A DNA stretch of 64,000 nt from Streptomyces sp. R41. GTDB lineage: Bacteria > Actinomycetota > Actinomycetes > Streptomycetales > Streptomycetaceae. Under the pieces are notes generated by a model. That model saw only the letters and a program-made list of their open reading frames with translations. It did not search any database and was not told the origin of the DNA. Of the stretch, positions 16,375 to 23,965 are shown piece by piece (position 1 is the first letter of the stretch; each line of letters opens with the position of its first letter). Location: assembly GCF_041053055.1 (NCBI RefSeq), contig NZ_CP163443.1, forward strand, positions 10,027,001-10,091,000, written 5' to 3'. The position numbers were made by a program, and so were the translations under genes.

Positions 16375-17540
16375 GCGGATTCCTCGATCAGGTCGTCGGA
16401 GCCGATGGTGGCGGGACTGGCATGCCCGGACAGGGCGAGCGTGAGGTCGAACTCGGCGAGCAGACAGCGGATGACGTGCTCGACGCCCGCCTGCCCGTCG
16501 AGGCCGAGTCCGTAGGCGTACGGGCGTCCGACGAGGACGGCCTGGGCACCGAGCGCGAGCGCCTTGAAGATGTCGTCGCCCGTACGGATCCCGCTGTCGA
16601 AGAGGACGGTCAGCCGGTCGCCCGCCGCCTCGACGACGCGGGGCAGCGCGTCGGCGGCCGCGACCGACCCCGCCACCTGTCGGCCACCGTGGTTGGAGAC
16701 GACCACACCGTCCATTCCGGCGCTGGCGGCACGGCGGGCGTCGTCCGGGTGCAGGATCCCCTTGAGGACGATCGGCCCCTCCCAGTTCTCCCGCAGGAAC
16801 TCCAGGTCCGGCCAGGTCTTGCCGGGGTCCGCGAACATGCCGACGAAGTGCATCACGGCCGCGTTCGGGTCCTCGTGCACCGGCTTGGCCAGGCCCGCCT
16901 GGAACGCCGGGTCGGTGAAGTAGTTGGCGGTGCCGACGCCGTGCAGGAACGGCAGATACGCCTGGTCCAGGTCGCGCGGGCGCCAGGCCAGCAAGGGAGT
17001 GTCGAGGGTGACGAGCAGCGCGGTGAACCCGGCCGCCTTCGCCCGGTTCAGGAAGCTCCGGGTGACCTCGCGGTCCTTCGCCCAGTACAGCTGGAACCAG
17101 CGCTCCGCGTCACCCATCGCCTCCGCGACCTGCTCCATGGGGGTGCTGGAGGCCGACGACAGGATGTACGGGACGCCCTGCGCCGCCGCGGCCCGCGCGG
17201 CGGCGGACTCCGCGTCCGGGTGCATGATCGACAGCACGCCCACCGGAGCGAGCGCCAGCGGCGCGGGCAGCGGACGCCCCAACACCTCGACGGACAGGTC
17301 GCGTTCGTGCACATCGCGCAGCATGCGCGGCACGATCCGGCGCCGGTCGAGGGCGGCCCGGTTGGCGCGCGCGGTACTGCCGTTGCCCGCGCTGCCCGCC
17401 ACATAGCCGACCGGACCGGGCCCGAGCCGCTGCTCGGTGAGCTCCTCCAGCCGCGTCAGATCGGTGGGCAGCCGCGGCACGGCGCCCGTCATTCCGTTCA
17501 GATAGATCTCGTACTGGAAGTCGGCCCAATGCTTCGCCAT
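16371..17540 (-). CDS. FMN-dependent alpha-hydroxy acid oxidase (lactate 2-monooxygenase-like)
   Basis: This is a 389-residue TIM-barrel flavoprotein. FMN/substrate residues are visible in PLALAPVGVLSIMHPD, SSASSTPMEQVA and FQLYWAKDREV. The active-site His/Arg motif is SNHGGRQVAG, and the phosphate-binding GSGIRTGDDIFKALALGAQ appears as DSGIRTGDD. The N-terminal 40 residues (DFQYEIYLNGMTGAVPRLP) are typical of lactate 2-monooxygenase-like members, which oxidize L-lactate to acetate, CO2 and water, or act on related acids. I set the start at ATG 17540; longer frames lack this family's normal N-terminus. It is first in an operon with the dehydrogenase and divergent from a PucR regulator. Confidence 0.88.
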   Translation of the reverse strand: MAKHWADFQYEIYLNGMTGAVPRLPTDLTRLEELTEQRLGPGPVGYVAGSAGNGSTARANRAALDRRRIVPRMLRDVHERDLSVEVLGRPLPAPLALAPVGVLSIMHPDAESAAARAAAAQGVPYILSSASSTPMEQVAEAMGDAERWFQLYWAKDREVTRSFLNRAKAAGFTALLVTLDTPLLAWRPRDLDQAYLPFLHGVGTANYFTDPAFQAGLAKPVHEDPNAAVMHFVGMFADPGKTWPDLEFLRENWEGPIVLKGILHPDDARRAASAGMDGVVVSNHGGRQVAGSVAAADALPRVVEAAGDRLTVLFDSGIRTGDDIFKALALGAQAVLVGRPYAYGLGLDGQAGVEHVIRCLLAEFDLTLALSGHASPATIGSDDLIEESA

Positions 17541-17596
17541 CCGTACGTCCCGCCTCTCGTCCCTGAGACCGCGCTGTACGACGTCGATCCTGGCGA

Positions 17597-17661
17597 CTGT
17601 GACAAGGTCCGTCCACTGTGGTGCGCACATCGCGCGGCTGGGATTATCACCCTGTGACAAG
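17597..17661. promoter_or_regulatory. Direct repeat CTGTGACAAG in the oxidase-pucR divergent region
   Basis: Identical 10-mers at 17597-17606 and 17652-17661 are 55 bp apart. The second covers the GTG start of the PucR-type gene. They are candidate sites for the adjacent regulator. Confidence 0.4.
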
Positions 17662-18844
17662 CAAGCCCGCACAAGGCCCTGCCGAAGCCAGGGAGCGCAT
17701 CTGGCAGGAGATGATCGCCGATCCGCGTGTCGTGGAGGCGATCGTCGCCGCGGTGCACGAACAGGTCCCGGTGTACGCCGCGCTCGACGACAGCCGGCTG
17801 CCGGAGGTACGGGCCATCGCGGCCTGGGGGCTGGAGCGGCTGTTGCACCTCTGGGCGACCGACGGCACGCTGGAACCCGCCGATCTCAGGCGCTTCCGGG
17901 GCATCGCCGCGGCCCGCGCGGCCGACGGACGCCCCGTGCAGGCGGTGCTGCGCGCCTACCGGGTGGCGGGGACCGTCCTCACGGACGAGATCGCGGCCCG
18001 CGCGCCCCGACTCACCGCCGAGGACGCCTTCGCGCTCGCCCGGATGCTGCTGACCACGCTCGACACGCTCTCCGAGGAGATGGCCACGGCGTACGCCGCG
18101 ACCAGCGAAGACCTCACAGGGGACCGCGACCGCGCACTGCGACTGCTGCTCGACGACCTGATCGCCGGGCGGCACGCCTCCGTGGGCGCGCTGACGGACC
18201 GATCGGCCCGGCTCGGCATCCAACTGCCGGACCCGTACTGCTTGTTGGTGGCGGAGCCGGTCGGCGCGGACCGCCCCGACATGGCGCACGACGCGGCGGC
18301 GGGACTGCTCGACGCGCTGGCCGTTCCGGGCGGCGAGGTCACCTCATTGGCGACGGTACGCGGCTCCCGTGCCGTCCTGCTGCTGCCGGCCGGAGCGGCC
18401 GCCGGGGCGGGAGCGGTCCTGGGCGCGCGGTCCTGGCGGGGTTGCGCGATCACCGGTGAGAGCCTGGACCGGGTCGCCGTCGCCCACCGCCTCGCCGCCG
18501 ACGCCCTCGACACGGCACCCGCCCACGCCCACCGACCGGGCCGCCTCCTCACCGACGCCGACGCACACGTCCTCGCTCTGCTCGCCGGGCACCCGGCCGC
18601 CGCGCCGGACCACATCGCCCGCCTGGTCCTCGGCCCCCTCACCGACCCGGGCCGGCAGCACCTCCTGGAGGCGCTCACCGCATACATCGACACGGGCTCG
18701 GCGAACGCCGCCGCCCGCGAACTGCACCTCCACGCCCAGTCCCTGCGCTACCGCCTGCGCCGCATCCACGAACTGACGGGCCGCGATCCCCGCGACCCCT
18801 GGCAACGGCTGACGCTGGACATCGCTCGCACGGTCAGGCCCTGA
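17654..18844 (+). CDS. PucR/CdaR-family transcriptional regulator
   Basis: This is a 396-residue regulator with an N-terminal sensing region (about 1-150), a GGDEF-like middle domain (about 165-290) and a C-terminal PucR helix-turn-helix (TGSANAAARELHLHAQSLRYRLRRI). Family members sense carbon or nitrogen metabolites and activate nearby catabolic operons. It is divergent from the hydroxy-acid oxidase/dehydrogenase operon, which is the probable target. The GTG start has little leader and no clear ribosome binding site, so the mRNA could be leaderless. Confidence 0.85.
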   Translation: MTSKPAQGPAEARERIWQEMIADPRVVEAIVAAVHEQVPVYAALDDSRLPEVRAIAAWGLERLLHLWATDGTLEPADLRRFRGIAAARAADGRPVQAVLRAYRVAGTVLTDEIAARAPRLTAEDAFALARMLLTTLDTLSEEMATAYAATSEDLTGDRDRALRLLLDDLIAGRHASVGALTDRSARLGIQLPDPYCLLVAEPVGADRPDMAHDAAAGLLDALAVPGGEVTSLATVRGSRAVLLLPAGAAAGAGAVLGARSWRGCAITGESLDRVAVAHRLAADALDTAPAHAHRPGRLLTDADAHVLALLAGHPAAAPDHIARLVLGPLTDPGRQHLLEALTAYIDTGSANAAARELHLHAQSLRYRLRRIHELTGRDPRDPWQRLTLDIARTVRP

Positions 18845-18871
18845 CACCTCGCGGGGGTGCACGGACAGGAC

Positions 18872-19303
18872 CTAGTCACCGGACGGGGTCTCGTGGACCG
18901 TCCGCCGCGACGGGTACCACTCCTTGCCCGCCGGGCGGCCTTCCAGGTTCCAACTCCAGGAGACCGTCGGCGTGATGCGCATATAGAGGCCCGGGCCGAC
19001 CATCCCCACGCGCTCGACCGGCTCTTCGGCGCGGCCGTAGACCCGTACGCCTCGGGCGATGAACGGGTCGAGGGACACCAGATCGTCGATGACGAGGGCC
19101 ACCTCGTGGTGGCCAGCCATGACATTGCGGAACTTGCGGGTTCCGGCGACGGCCGCGCCGGTCCCGCCTACCCAGAAGTACGTGCCGTCGTACTCGAAGG
19201 CGAGCGGCACCACATCGGGCTGCCGACCGTCGGGAGCCAGCGTGGCGACACGGGTGAGCGGCTGTGACCGCATGTAGGCGATCTCCTCGTCGGTGAACGA
19301 CAT
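18872..19303 (-). CDS. PPOX-class F420-dependent oxidoreductase (pyridoxamine 5'-phosphate oxidase-like fold)
   Basis: This is a split-barrel protein of 143 residues. The order is FTDEEIAYMRSQPLTRVATLAPDGRQPDVVPL, then a core strand with FWVGGTGAA, a helix and KFRNVMAGHHEVALVIDDL. These small barrels bind FMN or deazaflavin F420 and reduce varied substrates. GGAGG lies six to ten bases before the ATG. It is alone on this strand and convergent with the PucR gene (27-bp gap). Confidence 0.84.
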   Translation of the reverse strand: MSFTDEEIAYMRSQPLTRVATLAPDGRQPDVVPLAFEYDGTYFWVGGTGAAVAGTRKFRNVMAGHHEVALVIDDLVSLDPFIARGVRVYGRAEEPVERVGMVGPGLYMRITPTVSWSWNLEGRPAGKEWYPSRRTVHETPSGD

Positions 19304-19451
19304 GACATCCTCCGGGCGTACGGGCGAAGGGGGGCCTCCACCGTCCATACGAACGGCGACCGTCCGGATCGACACGATCCGACATGCCCGGAGGGGAAAT
19401 CCGACAGCCGGTGCGCCGCGCGAGGCCGTGCGTCGAAGTAATCGCAAGAGC

Positions 19452-19479
19452 CTTGTTATTGAAAGTAATATGCAACAAG
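19452..19479. promoter_or_regulatory. AT-rich inverted repeat with a partial Zur-box match
   Basis: CTTGTT (19452-19457) and AACAAG (19474-19479) flank an AT-rich centre. Inside, TGAAAGTAATATGCA (19460-19474) agrees at 11 of 15 positions with the Streptomyces Zur consensus TGAAAATGATTTTCA. It lies 44 bp before the MFS gene. Operator status is likely; the identity of the regulator is a guess. Confidence 0.35.
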
Positions 19480-19522
19480 CTGGTGCGGCCCTTACCGCCT
19501 GCCCAGGACGCGGAGCCATGTC

Positions 19523-20746
19523 ATGCCCCACCTGATGCCGAACGCTGGACCACAGCGCGTCATCGCCGTCTCGAACTTCGTCTACACCGTCGGCAGCGGC
19601 CTCTTTCTGACCGCCGGGGTGCTGTACTTCACCCAGGCGGTGCACCTTCCGGCCGGCCAGGTGGGGCTCGGACTGGGCATCGCCGGTTTCGTCTCGCTGG
19701 CCGCGGGCATCGCCGTCGGCCATCTCGCCGACACGCACGGAGCACGCGGCGTCTACGCGACCACTCTTGTCGTCCAGGCGCTGGCAACGGCGGGCTTCGT
19801 GCTGGCGGACAGCTTCTGGCCGTTCGTCCTTACGGTGTGCACCGCCACCGGGGCCAAGGCGGCCGGACTGGCCGCACGCAGTCCGCTCATCAGGCACTAC
19901 GGAGGGGACCGGCCGCAGGAGTTCCGTTCCTACCTCCGGGCTGTCAGCAACGTCGGCATCTCCTTCGGTGCCCTGCTGGCGGGCTGGGCCGTCCAGGTGG
20001 GCACGCTCACCGCCTACCAGCTGCTGGTCGTCGGCAACGCGATCGCCTTCGCGGCCTCCGCGGCGGTCCTGGTCCTCCTGCCGCCGGTCACGCCCGCGCC
20101 CACCGTCGGCGGCCCACGCTGGATCGCACTGCGGGACCGGCCGTACCTGCTGATCACCGCCCTCGACGGCATCATGGCCATCCAGTTCAAGGTACTCACC
20201 GTGGCCATTCCGCTCTGGCTGGTCACGGCCACCACGGCACCGCGCTGGCTCGTTTCGGGCACCATGCTCATCAACACGGTCCTTGTCATCGCGGTTCAGG
20301 TACGAGCCGGCCGCTCCATCGATTCCCCCGCCGCCGGCGGAGGCGCCTACCGTCGATCAGGCCTGGCCTTCCTCGTCTCCTGCTCGCTGATCTCGTTGTC
20401 CGCGGGGATACCGACGTGGGCCGCCGCAACGCTGCTCATGACCGCGGTGATCATCCATACGGTCGGCGAACTATGGCACTCCGCCGCGGGCTTCGAGGTG
20501 TCCTTCGCCCTCGCTCCGCAGTACGCCACCGGCCAGTACCTCGGCGTGTTCGGCCTGGGCGCCGGCCTGGCCGAGGCCCTCGGCCCCACCCTGCTCATCT
20601 CGCTCTGCATCACCTGGGGCCGCCCCGGCTGGTACGTCGTAGGAGCGTTGTTCGCTCTCACGGGCCTGGCGGCACCGCTCGCCGTCCGCTGGGCACAACG
20701 CCGGCAGCACGCCCGGCAGCCGCCTCCGGAAGCCGCGTGGGTCTAG
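19523..20746 (+). CDS. MFS transporter, 12-helix type
   Basis: This is a 407-residue membrane protein with about 12 hydrophobic segments and a motif A-like loop GHLADTHGARGVYA between helices 2 and 3. The first helix reads FVYTVGSGLFLTAGVLYF. The substrate is unknown. GGAG lies seven bases before ATG 19523. The gene ends convergently with the next one, with the two stop codons sharing CTAG (20743-20746). Confidence 0.85.
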   Translation: MPHLMPNAGPQRVIAVSNFVYTVGSGLFLTAGVLYFTQAVHLPAGQVGLGLGIAGFVSLAAGIAVGHLADTHGARGVYATTLVVQALATAGFVLADSFWPFVLTVCTATGAKAAGLAARSPLIRHYGGDRPQEFRSYLRAVSNVGISFGALLAGWAVQVGTLTAYQLLVVGNAIAFAASAAVLVLLPPVTPAPTVGGPRWIALRDRPYLLITALDGIMAIQFKVLTVAIPLWLVTATTAPRWLVSGTMLINTVLVIAVQVRAGRSIDSPAAGGGAYRRSGLAFLVSCSLISLSAGIPTWAAATLLMTAVIIHTVGELWHSAAGFEVSFALAPQYATGQYLGVFGLGAGLAEALGPTLLISLCITWGRPGWYVVGALFALTGLAAPLAVRWAQRRQHARQPPPEAAWV

Positions 20747-21291
20747 GGCAGGACCTGGGTGACCCAGTCGCGATCGATGTGCCAGGTGGTGCCGTCGGTG
20801 TTCGCGCCGCGCAGGCCGTGCAGGGTGCGGGCGCCCGCGAGTGCCGGGACGCGGGAGTCGCCGAGTGCGGCGAAGGCGTACGTGCGCCGAGGGTCCCAGT
20901 CGGTGGAGTGGCGCAGACGGCGGGCCAGTTGGGCGAAGCCGAGCGGGGCGGCCGCGATCACCCAGGCGTCCGGCGCCTGGGCGGTGAGGCGCTGGGCGGG
21001 CCGCAGCCAGGAGGCGGCCTGCTCGGGCCAGTCCACGATCGCGAGGACGTCCTTGCCGGCCACCCTCCACACGGCGGTGAACGCCTTGGCGGCCGCACGG
21101 GAAGCGGCGTCGCGGCTGTGACCGATGGCGATGGACTGGACACGCGAGCGCGGCCCGGTGAGCAGGGCGAGCAGCGCGGTGAGTTCCGCGTCGGTGTGGG
21201 AGGGCGGGACGGGCAGGTCGCCGAGCGCGGCCAGTTCGGTGGGTTCGATCAGCGGCGAAACGGACTCGTCCGCGCTGCGGAAGGTGTTCAT
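20743..21291 (-). CDS. Conserved hypothetical protein of the alkylation-repair cluster
   Basis: I do not recognize a family with certainty. This is a soluble 182-residue protein with alternating strands and helices (VQSIAIGHSRDAASRAAAKAF; DVLAIVDWPEQAASW; APDAWVIAAAPLGFAQLARRL), somewhat like half of a type I periplasmic-binding fold but without a signal peptide. Its ATG overlaps the stop of the Ada-like gene (ATGA), so it is made with the DNA-repair genes. A role in alkylation damage is inferred only from this coupling. Confidence 0.7.
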   Translation of the reverse strand: MNTFRSADESVSPLIEPTELAALGDLPVPPSHTDAELTALLALLTGPRSRVQSIAIGHSRDAASRAAAKAFTAVWRVAGKDVLAIVDWPEQAASWLRPAQRLTAQAPDAWVIAAAPLGFAQLARRLRHSTDWDPRRTYAFAALGDSRVPALAGARTLHGLRGANTDGTTWHIDRDWVTQVLP

Positions 21292-21587
21292 GACGTGCTG
21301 CCCTTCCGGCTCTTGTGGGCGGCTTTCCACCGCTGGTATTTGGCGGGCAGGCACACCGCGCACGGCCGGTACCCGGCGGCGATCGCGGTGCCTTCGTCGG
21401 CGAAGAAGACCCGGTACCGCACGTAGCGGCCGCGGGCCATCGCACACAGCGCCGAAGGGCAGTCCAGGAGCCCGTACAACTTTCCGCGCCGATGCCCGCC
21501 GAGCGTGCCCGGCGTGCCGCTCCGGCACGGCTTGTTGTCGGGGCCGCGCAGCGTGTACGTGGGCTGCCCGCTTGTCCGGTCGGTCAT
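21288..21587 (-). CDS. Stand-alone Ada-type metal-binding domain protein
   Basis: This is a protein of 99 residues resembling the N-terminal zinc domain of Ada. In Ada four Cys bind zinc and one accepts a methyl group from phosphotriesters in DNA. Here the four candidates are in LDCPSALCAM and GYRPCAVCLPAKY, with the family-like FFADEGTAIAAGYRPC between them. The AraC-type and methyltransferase domains of full-length Ada are absent. It overlaps both neighbours by ATGA junctions. It could repair methylphosphotriesters or sense them. Confidence 0.75.
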   Translation of the reverse strand: MTDRTSGQPTYTLRGPDNKPCRSGTPGTLGGHRRGKLYGLLDCPSALCAMARGRYVRYRVFFADEGTAIAAGYRPCAVCLPAKYQRWKAAHKSRKGSTS

Positions 21588-22315
21588 GTGGCGTCGTGAA
21601 AGACGAGGCCGAGGGTGTGCCGCCGACCGGAGCGGACGGTGCTCACCCCGTGTCGCACGGGGCCGATGGACCAGCCGCGCTGGGAGGCGACGGGCCGGTC
21701 GCGAGTGGTGAAGATCAGCCCGTGACCCCGCGGCAGCGTGGTGGAGGATCCGCGGGACTGGGCGCGGGGGCGCTGCTCGGTCATGATGAACTCACCGCCG
21801 CTGTAGTCGACTCCGGGTGCGTCGAGGCCGATGACGACCTGGAGCGGGAAGACGGCATCGCCGAACACATCGCGGTGCAGGGCGTTCCAGTCTCCGGCCC
21901 CGTAACGCAGCAGGATCTGCGCGGACTTGGCCTGTCCGGCCTCATGGCAGTGCGCCAACCACTCCCGCAGGCTGTCCGGCCAGGGTGATGGCTGACCGAG
22001 CTTGGCGGCCCAGTCCCGCGCGATGGGCAACAGGTGCGGGTAGAGCGCTTCCCTCAACTTCCCGACAGCATCCGGTAGTTCGTGAGTGAAGTAGCGGTAC
22101 TGTCCGGAGCCGAACCGGTGGCGGGCCATGTCGACGGTGGTGCGGAAGCGCTCCGGCTCGTCATAGAGGCCTGCCATCGCCGTGCACTCGTCGGGGGTGA
22201 GCAGCCTGCCGGTGAGGGCGTGGCCGTACTCGTTGACCTCCGCGGTCAGTGCGTCCCAGTCCTGCGAGTCGACCCGCTCGGTGAGCGTGCCCGCAGGTTG
22301 AGTGGTGTCGATCAT
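21584..22315 (-). CDS. 2-oxoglutarate-Fe(II) oxygenase (AlkB-associated type)
   Basis: This is a 243-residue double-stranded beta-helix dioxygenase. The HxD metal pair is visible in LHRDVFGDAVFPLQVVIGL and the later His/Arg in RHGVSTVRSGRRHTLGLVFHD, the Arg being the 2-oxoglutarate ligand. GGEFIMTEQRPRAQSR is typical of this actinobacterial group. AlkB-type members oxidatively remove methyl groups from bases; the neighbours suggest such a role here. GGAGG precedes the ATG. It heads the tightly coupled part of the cluster. Confidence 0.82.
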   Translation of the reverse strand: MIDTTQPAGTLTERVDSQDWDALTAEVNEYGHALTGRLLTPDECTAMAGLYDEPERFRTTVDMARHRFGSGQYRYFTHELPDAVGKLREALYPHLLPIARDWAAKLGQPSPWPDSLREWLAHCHEAGQAKSAQILLRYGAGDWNALHRDVFGDAVFPLQVVIGLDAPGVDYSGGEFIMTEQRPRAQSRGSSTTLPRGHGLIFTTRDRPVASQRGWSIGPVRHGVSTVRSGRRHTLGLVFHDAT

Positions 22316-22389
22316 GGTGCCCTCCGGGGAGGTGGAAGCCGCAGGGCCGCTTTTGTGATGTTGCGAGCCCTGCGACTGATGGGGGCCGG

Positions 22390-22902
22390 TCATGCGGCCT
22401 GACGGACGTTCTCGAGGTCCAGCAGCCGCCGCTTGCGCTCCAGGCCGCCGGCGTAGCCGGTCAGCGCACCGCTGCTGCCCAGCACGCGGTGACAGGGGCG
22501 GACGACGAGCAGCGGATTCGCGCCGATCGCGGTGCCCACCGCGCGCGAGGCCGAGCGTGGGATGCCGACGCGGTCGGCGACCTGCGCGTAGGTGAGGGTG
22601 GTGCCGTGGTCGATGCCGATGCCCTCCAGGGCCTGCCACACCTGCTGCTGGAAGGGCGTGCCGCTGGTGGTGTACTCGATGTCGAAGCGGGTGAGCTTGC
22701 CGTCGAAGTACGAGCCGAGTTGGCGGATGATGTCGGCGAAGGCTTCGGTGTCCTCGCGCCAGTCGCGCTGGACGGTGACGCCGCGCTTCTGGCCGGGCAT
22801 CGACAGCGAGGTGAGCGCCGTGCCGCCCTTCGCGGTCGCCGACTCCTCGCCCACCAGCAGGAGTTCACCCAGTGGGCTGTCGAGCGTCGCGTAGATAGTC
22901 AT
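22390..22902 (-). CDS. ogt: Methylated-DNA-[protein]-cysteine S-methyltransferase, copy 1
   Basis: This is a 170-residue suicide alkyltransferase that moves methyl groups from O6-methylguanine to its own Cys. The active site PCHRV and the Arg-finger helix RSASRAVGTAIGANP are intact; DNA-binding helix FQQQVWQALEGI is present. It is about 60% similar to the neighbouring copy by eye, so the pair looks like an old duplication. AAGGAAG precedes the ATG. It lies 74 bp before the 2OG-Fe(II) oxygenase on the same strand. Confidence 0.92.
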   Translation of the reverse strand: MTIYATLDSPLGELLLVGEESATAKGGTALTSLSMPGQKRGVTVQRDWREDTEAFADIIRQLGSYFDGKLTRFDIEYTTSGTPFQQQVWQALEGIGIDHGTTLTYAQVADRVGIPRSASRAVGTAIGANPLLVVRPCHRVLGSSGALTGYAGGLERKRRLLDLENVRQAA

Positions 22903-22967
22903 GACTCTTCCTTCTTGTTGCTGTTTCTGGCTACATGCACGAGTCTGCGGCTCGTGCGGCGTCATGT

Positions 22968-22987
22968 CTGGCGGCATTCGGACGTCA
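22968..22987 (-). promoter_or_regulatory. 20-bp element upstream of ogt copy 1
   Basis: CTGGCGGCATTCGGACGTCA lies 66 bp before the ATG. A copy with one difference lies before the second ogt gene (23610-23629). It could be a shared promoter/operator or left over from duplication. Confidence 0.5.
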
Positions 22988-23042
22988 TATTTCCGCTGGC
23001 GTGACGGTGCGCAGGCCACACCCTCGGCTCGACGGGGGTGGT

Positions 23043-23564
23043 TCAGCCGAGCGGCAGCTGAGGCGGCAGCGCGCCTTCGAGGACGAGGAGTTGCTCCTTG
23101 CGCTCCACGCCGCCGGCGTAGCCCTTGAGAGTGCCGTCCGCCCCGATGACACGGTGGCACGGGCGCACCACCAGCAGGGGGTTCTGCCCGATCGCGATGC
23201 CCAGGTCCTTGACCTCGGCGCGGGGGATGCCGAGTTGCTCGGCGATTTTGCCGTAGGTGGTGGTGGCGCCGTACGCAATCGCCTCCAGCGCTTTCCACAC
23301 CCGCTGCTGGAAGGCGTTGCCGCGGGCGGTGAACTCGATGTCGAACGCCGTGAGTTCACCGGCGAAGTAGGCACTGAGCTGCCGCTCGATCTCGGTGAAG
23401 GCGTGCGGGGCGTGTGTCCAGTCGTCGCGCACCCTGGCCCGGTTGCGCTGCCCGGTCATGGACAGCGAGGCCAGCGCGGTACCGCCCTTCGCGGTCTGCG
23501 ACGCCTCGCCCACCAGCAGCAGTTCGCCGAGCGGGCTGAGGAGCGTCGCGTAGAGGGTGTTCAT
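23043..23564 (-). CDS. ogt: Methylated-DNA-[protein]-cysteine S-methyltransferase, copy 2
   Basis: This is a paralogue of 173 residues with intact PCHRV active site, FQQRVWKALEAI helix and AEVKDLGIAIGQNP segment. The first ten residues (MNTLYATLLSPLGELLLVGE) are nearly those of copy 1. AAAGGAG lies before the ATG. It is the first gene of the leftward cluster; 140 bp separate it from copy 1, long enough for a second promoter. Two copies with different helix residues may favour different adducts or DNA contexts. Confidence 0.92.
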   Translation of the reverse strand: MNTLYATLLSPLGELLLVGEASQTAKGGTALASLSMTGQRNRARVRDDWTHAPHAFTEIERQLSAYFAGELTAFDIEFTARGNAFQQRVWKALEAIAYGATTTYGKIAEQLGIPRAEVKDLGIAIGQNPLLVVRPCHRVIGADGTLKGYAGGVERKEQLLVLEGALPPQLPLG

Positions 23565-23609
23565 AGTTCTCCTTTCACCCTCCATGCTGCGGGGGTGCGA
23601 TGCCATGCG

Positions 23610-23629
23610 CTGGCGGTATTCGGACGTCA
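23610..23629 (-). promoter_or_regulatory. 20-bp element upstream of ogt copy 2
   Basis: CTGGCGGTATTCGGACGTCA lies 46 bp before the ATG and matches the element before ogt copy 1 at 19 of 20 positions, while the flanking bases differ. Confidence 0.5.
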
Positions 23630-23633
23630 CACT

Positions 23634-23695
23634 GCGGTGGCGGTGGCGGTGGCGGTGGCGGTGGCGGTGGCGGTGGCGGTGGCGGTGGCGGTGGC
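23634..23695. repeat. Hexanucleotide tandem repeat (GCGGTG) of about ten units
   Basis: An uninterrupted run of the 6-mer GCGGTG spans 62 bp immediately beside the ogt control region. It is purine/pyrimidine-biased and G-rich on the plus strand, so it is prone to slippage and could form G-quadruplex-like structure. Confidence 0.97.
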
Positions 23696-23965
23696 CGGTC
23701 GGACCGGCTGTGTCGCGCCCGATGTGTGAAGTGTGGAAAGGAAACTGCCCATTGTCTGGCCGGCGTGCCGACGGTTTCCATCACCCAAGGGCTCCCGGAC
23801 AGGTCGGACAGCCCTTGGACGGCGGCTCCCGCAGCGGCGCGCCGACCTCGGACACCAGCAAGGTCAGTTGCTGGGAGACGGCGGACGGGCTGCACGACAT
23901 GGCGGACGGCGCTTTGGGAACGTAAGAGAGGCAAGCGAATCTCGGGCAGATGGGAAATCACCGGC

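Larger units (their letters stand above)
23565..23965. other. 400-bp gap: ogt promoter region, hexamer repeat and aminotransferase leader
   Basis: The left part (23565-23633) is the ogt copy 2 control region. The repeat at 23634-23695 follows. From 23696 to 23965 no gene or clear structure is visible; open frames there are short and lack ribosome binding sites. Confidence 0.5.

Noticed and set aside
23634..23695. CRISPR or poly-peptide coding repeat
   Set aside because: Six-base units without spacers; simple microsatellite only.
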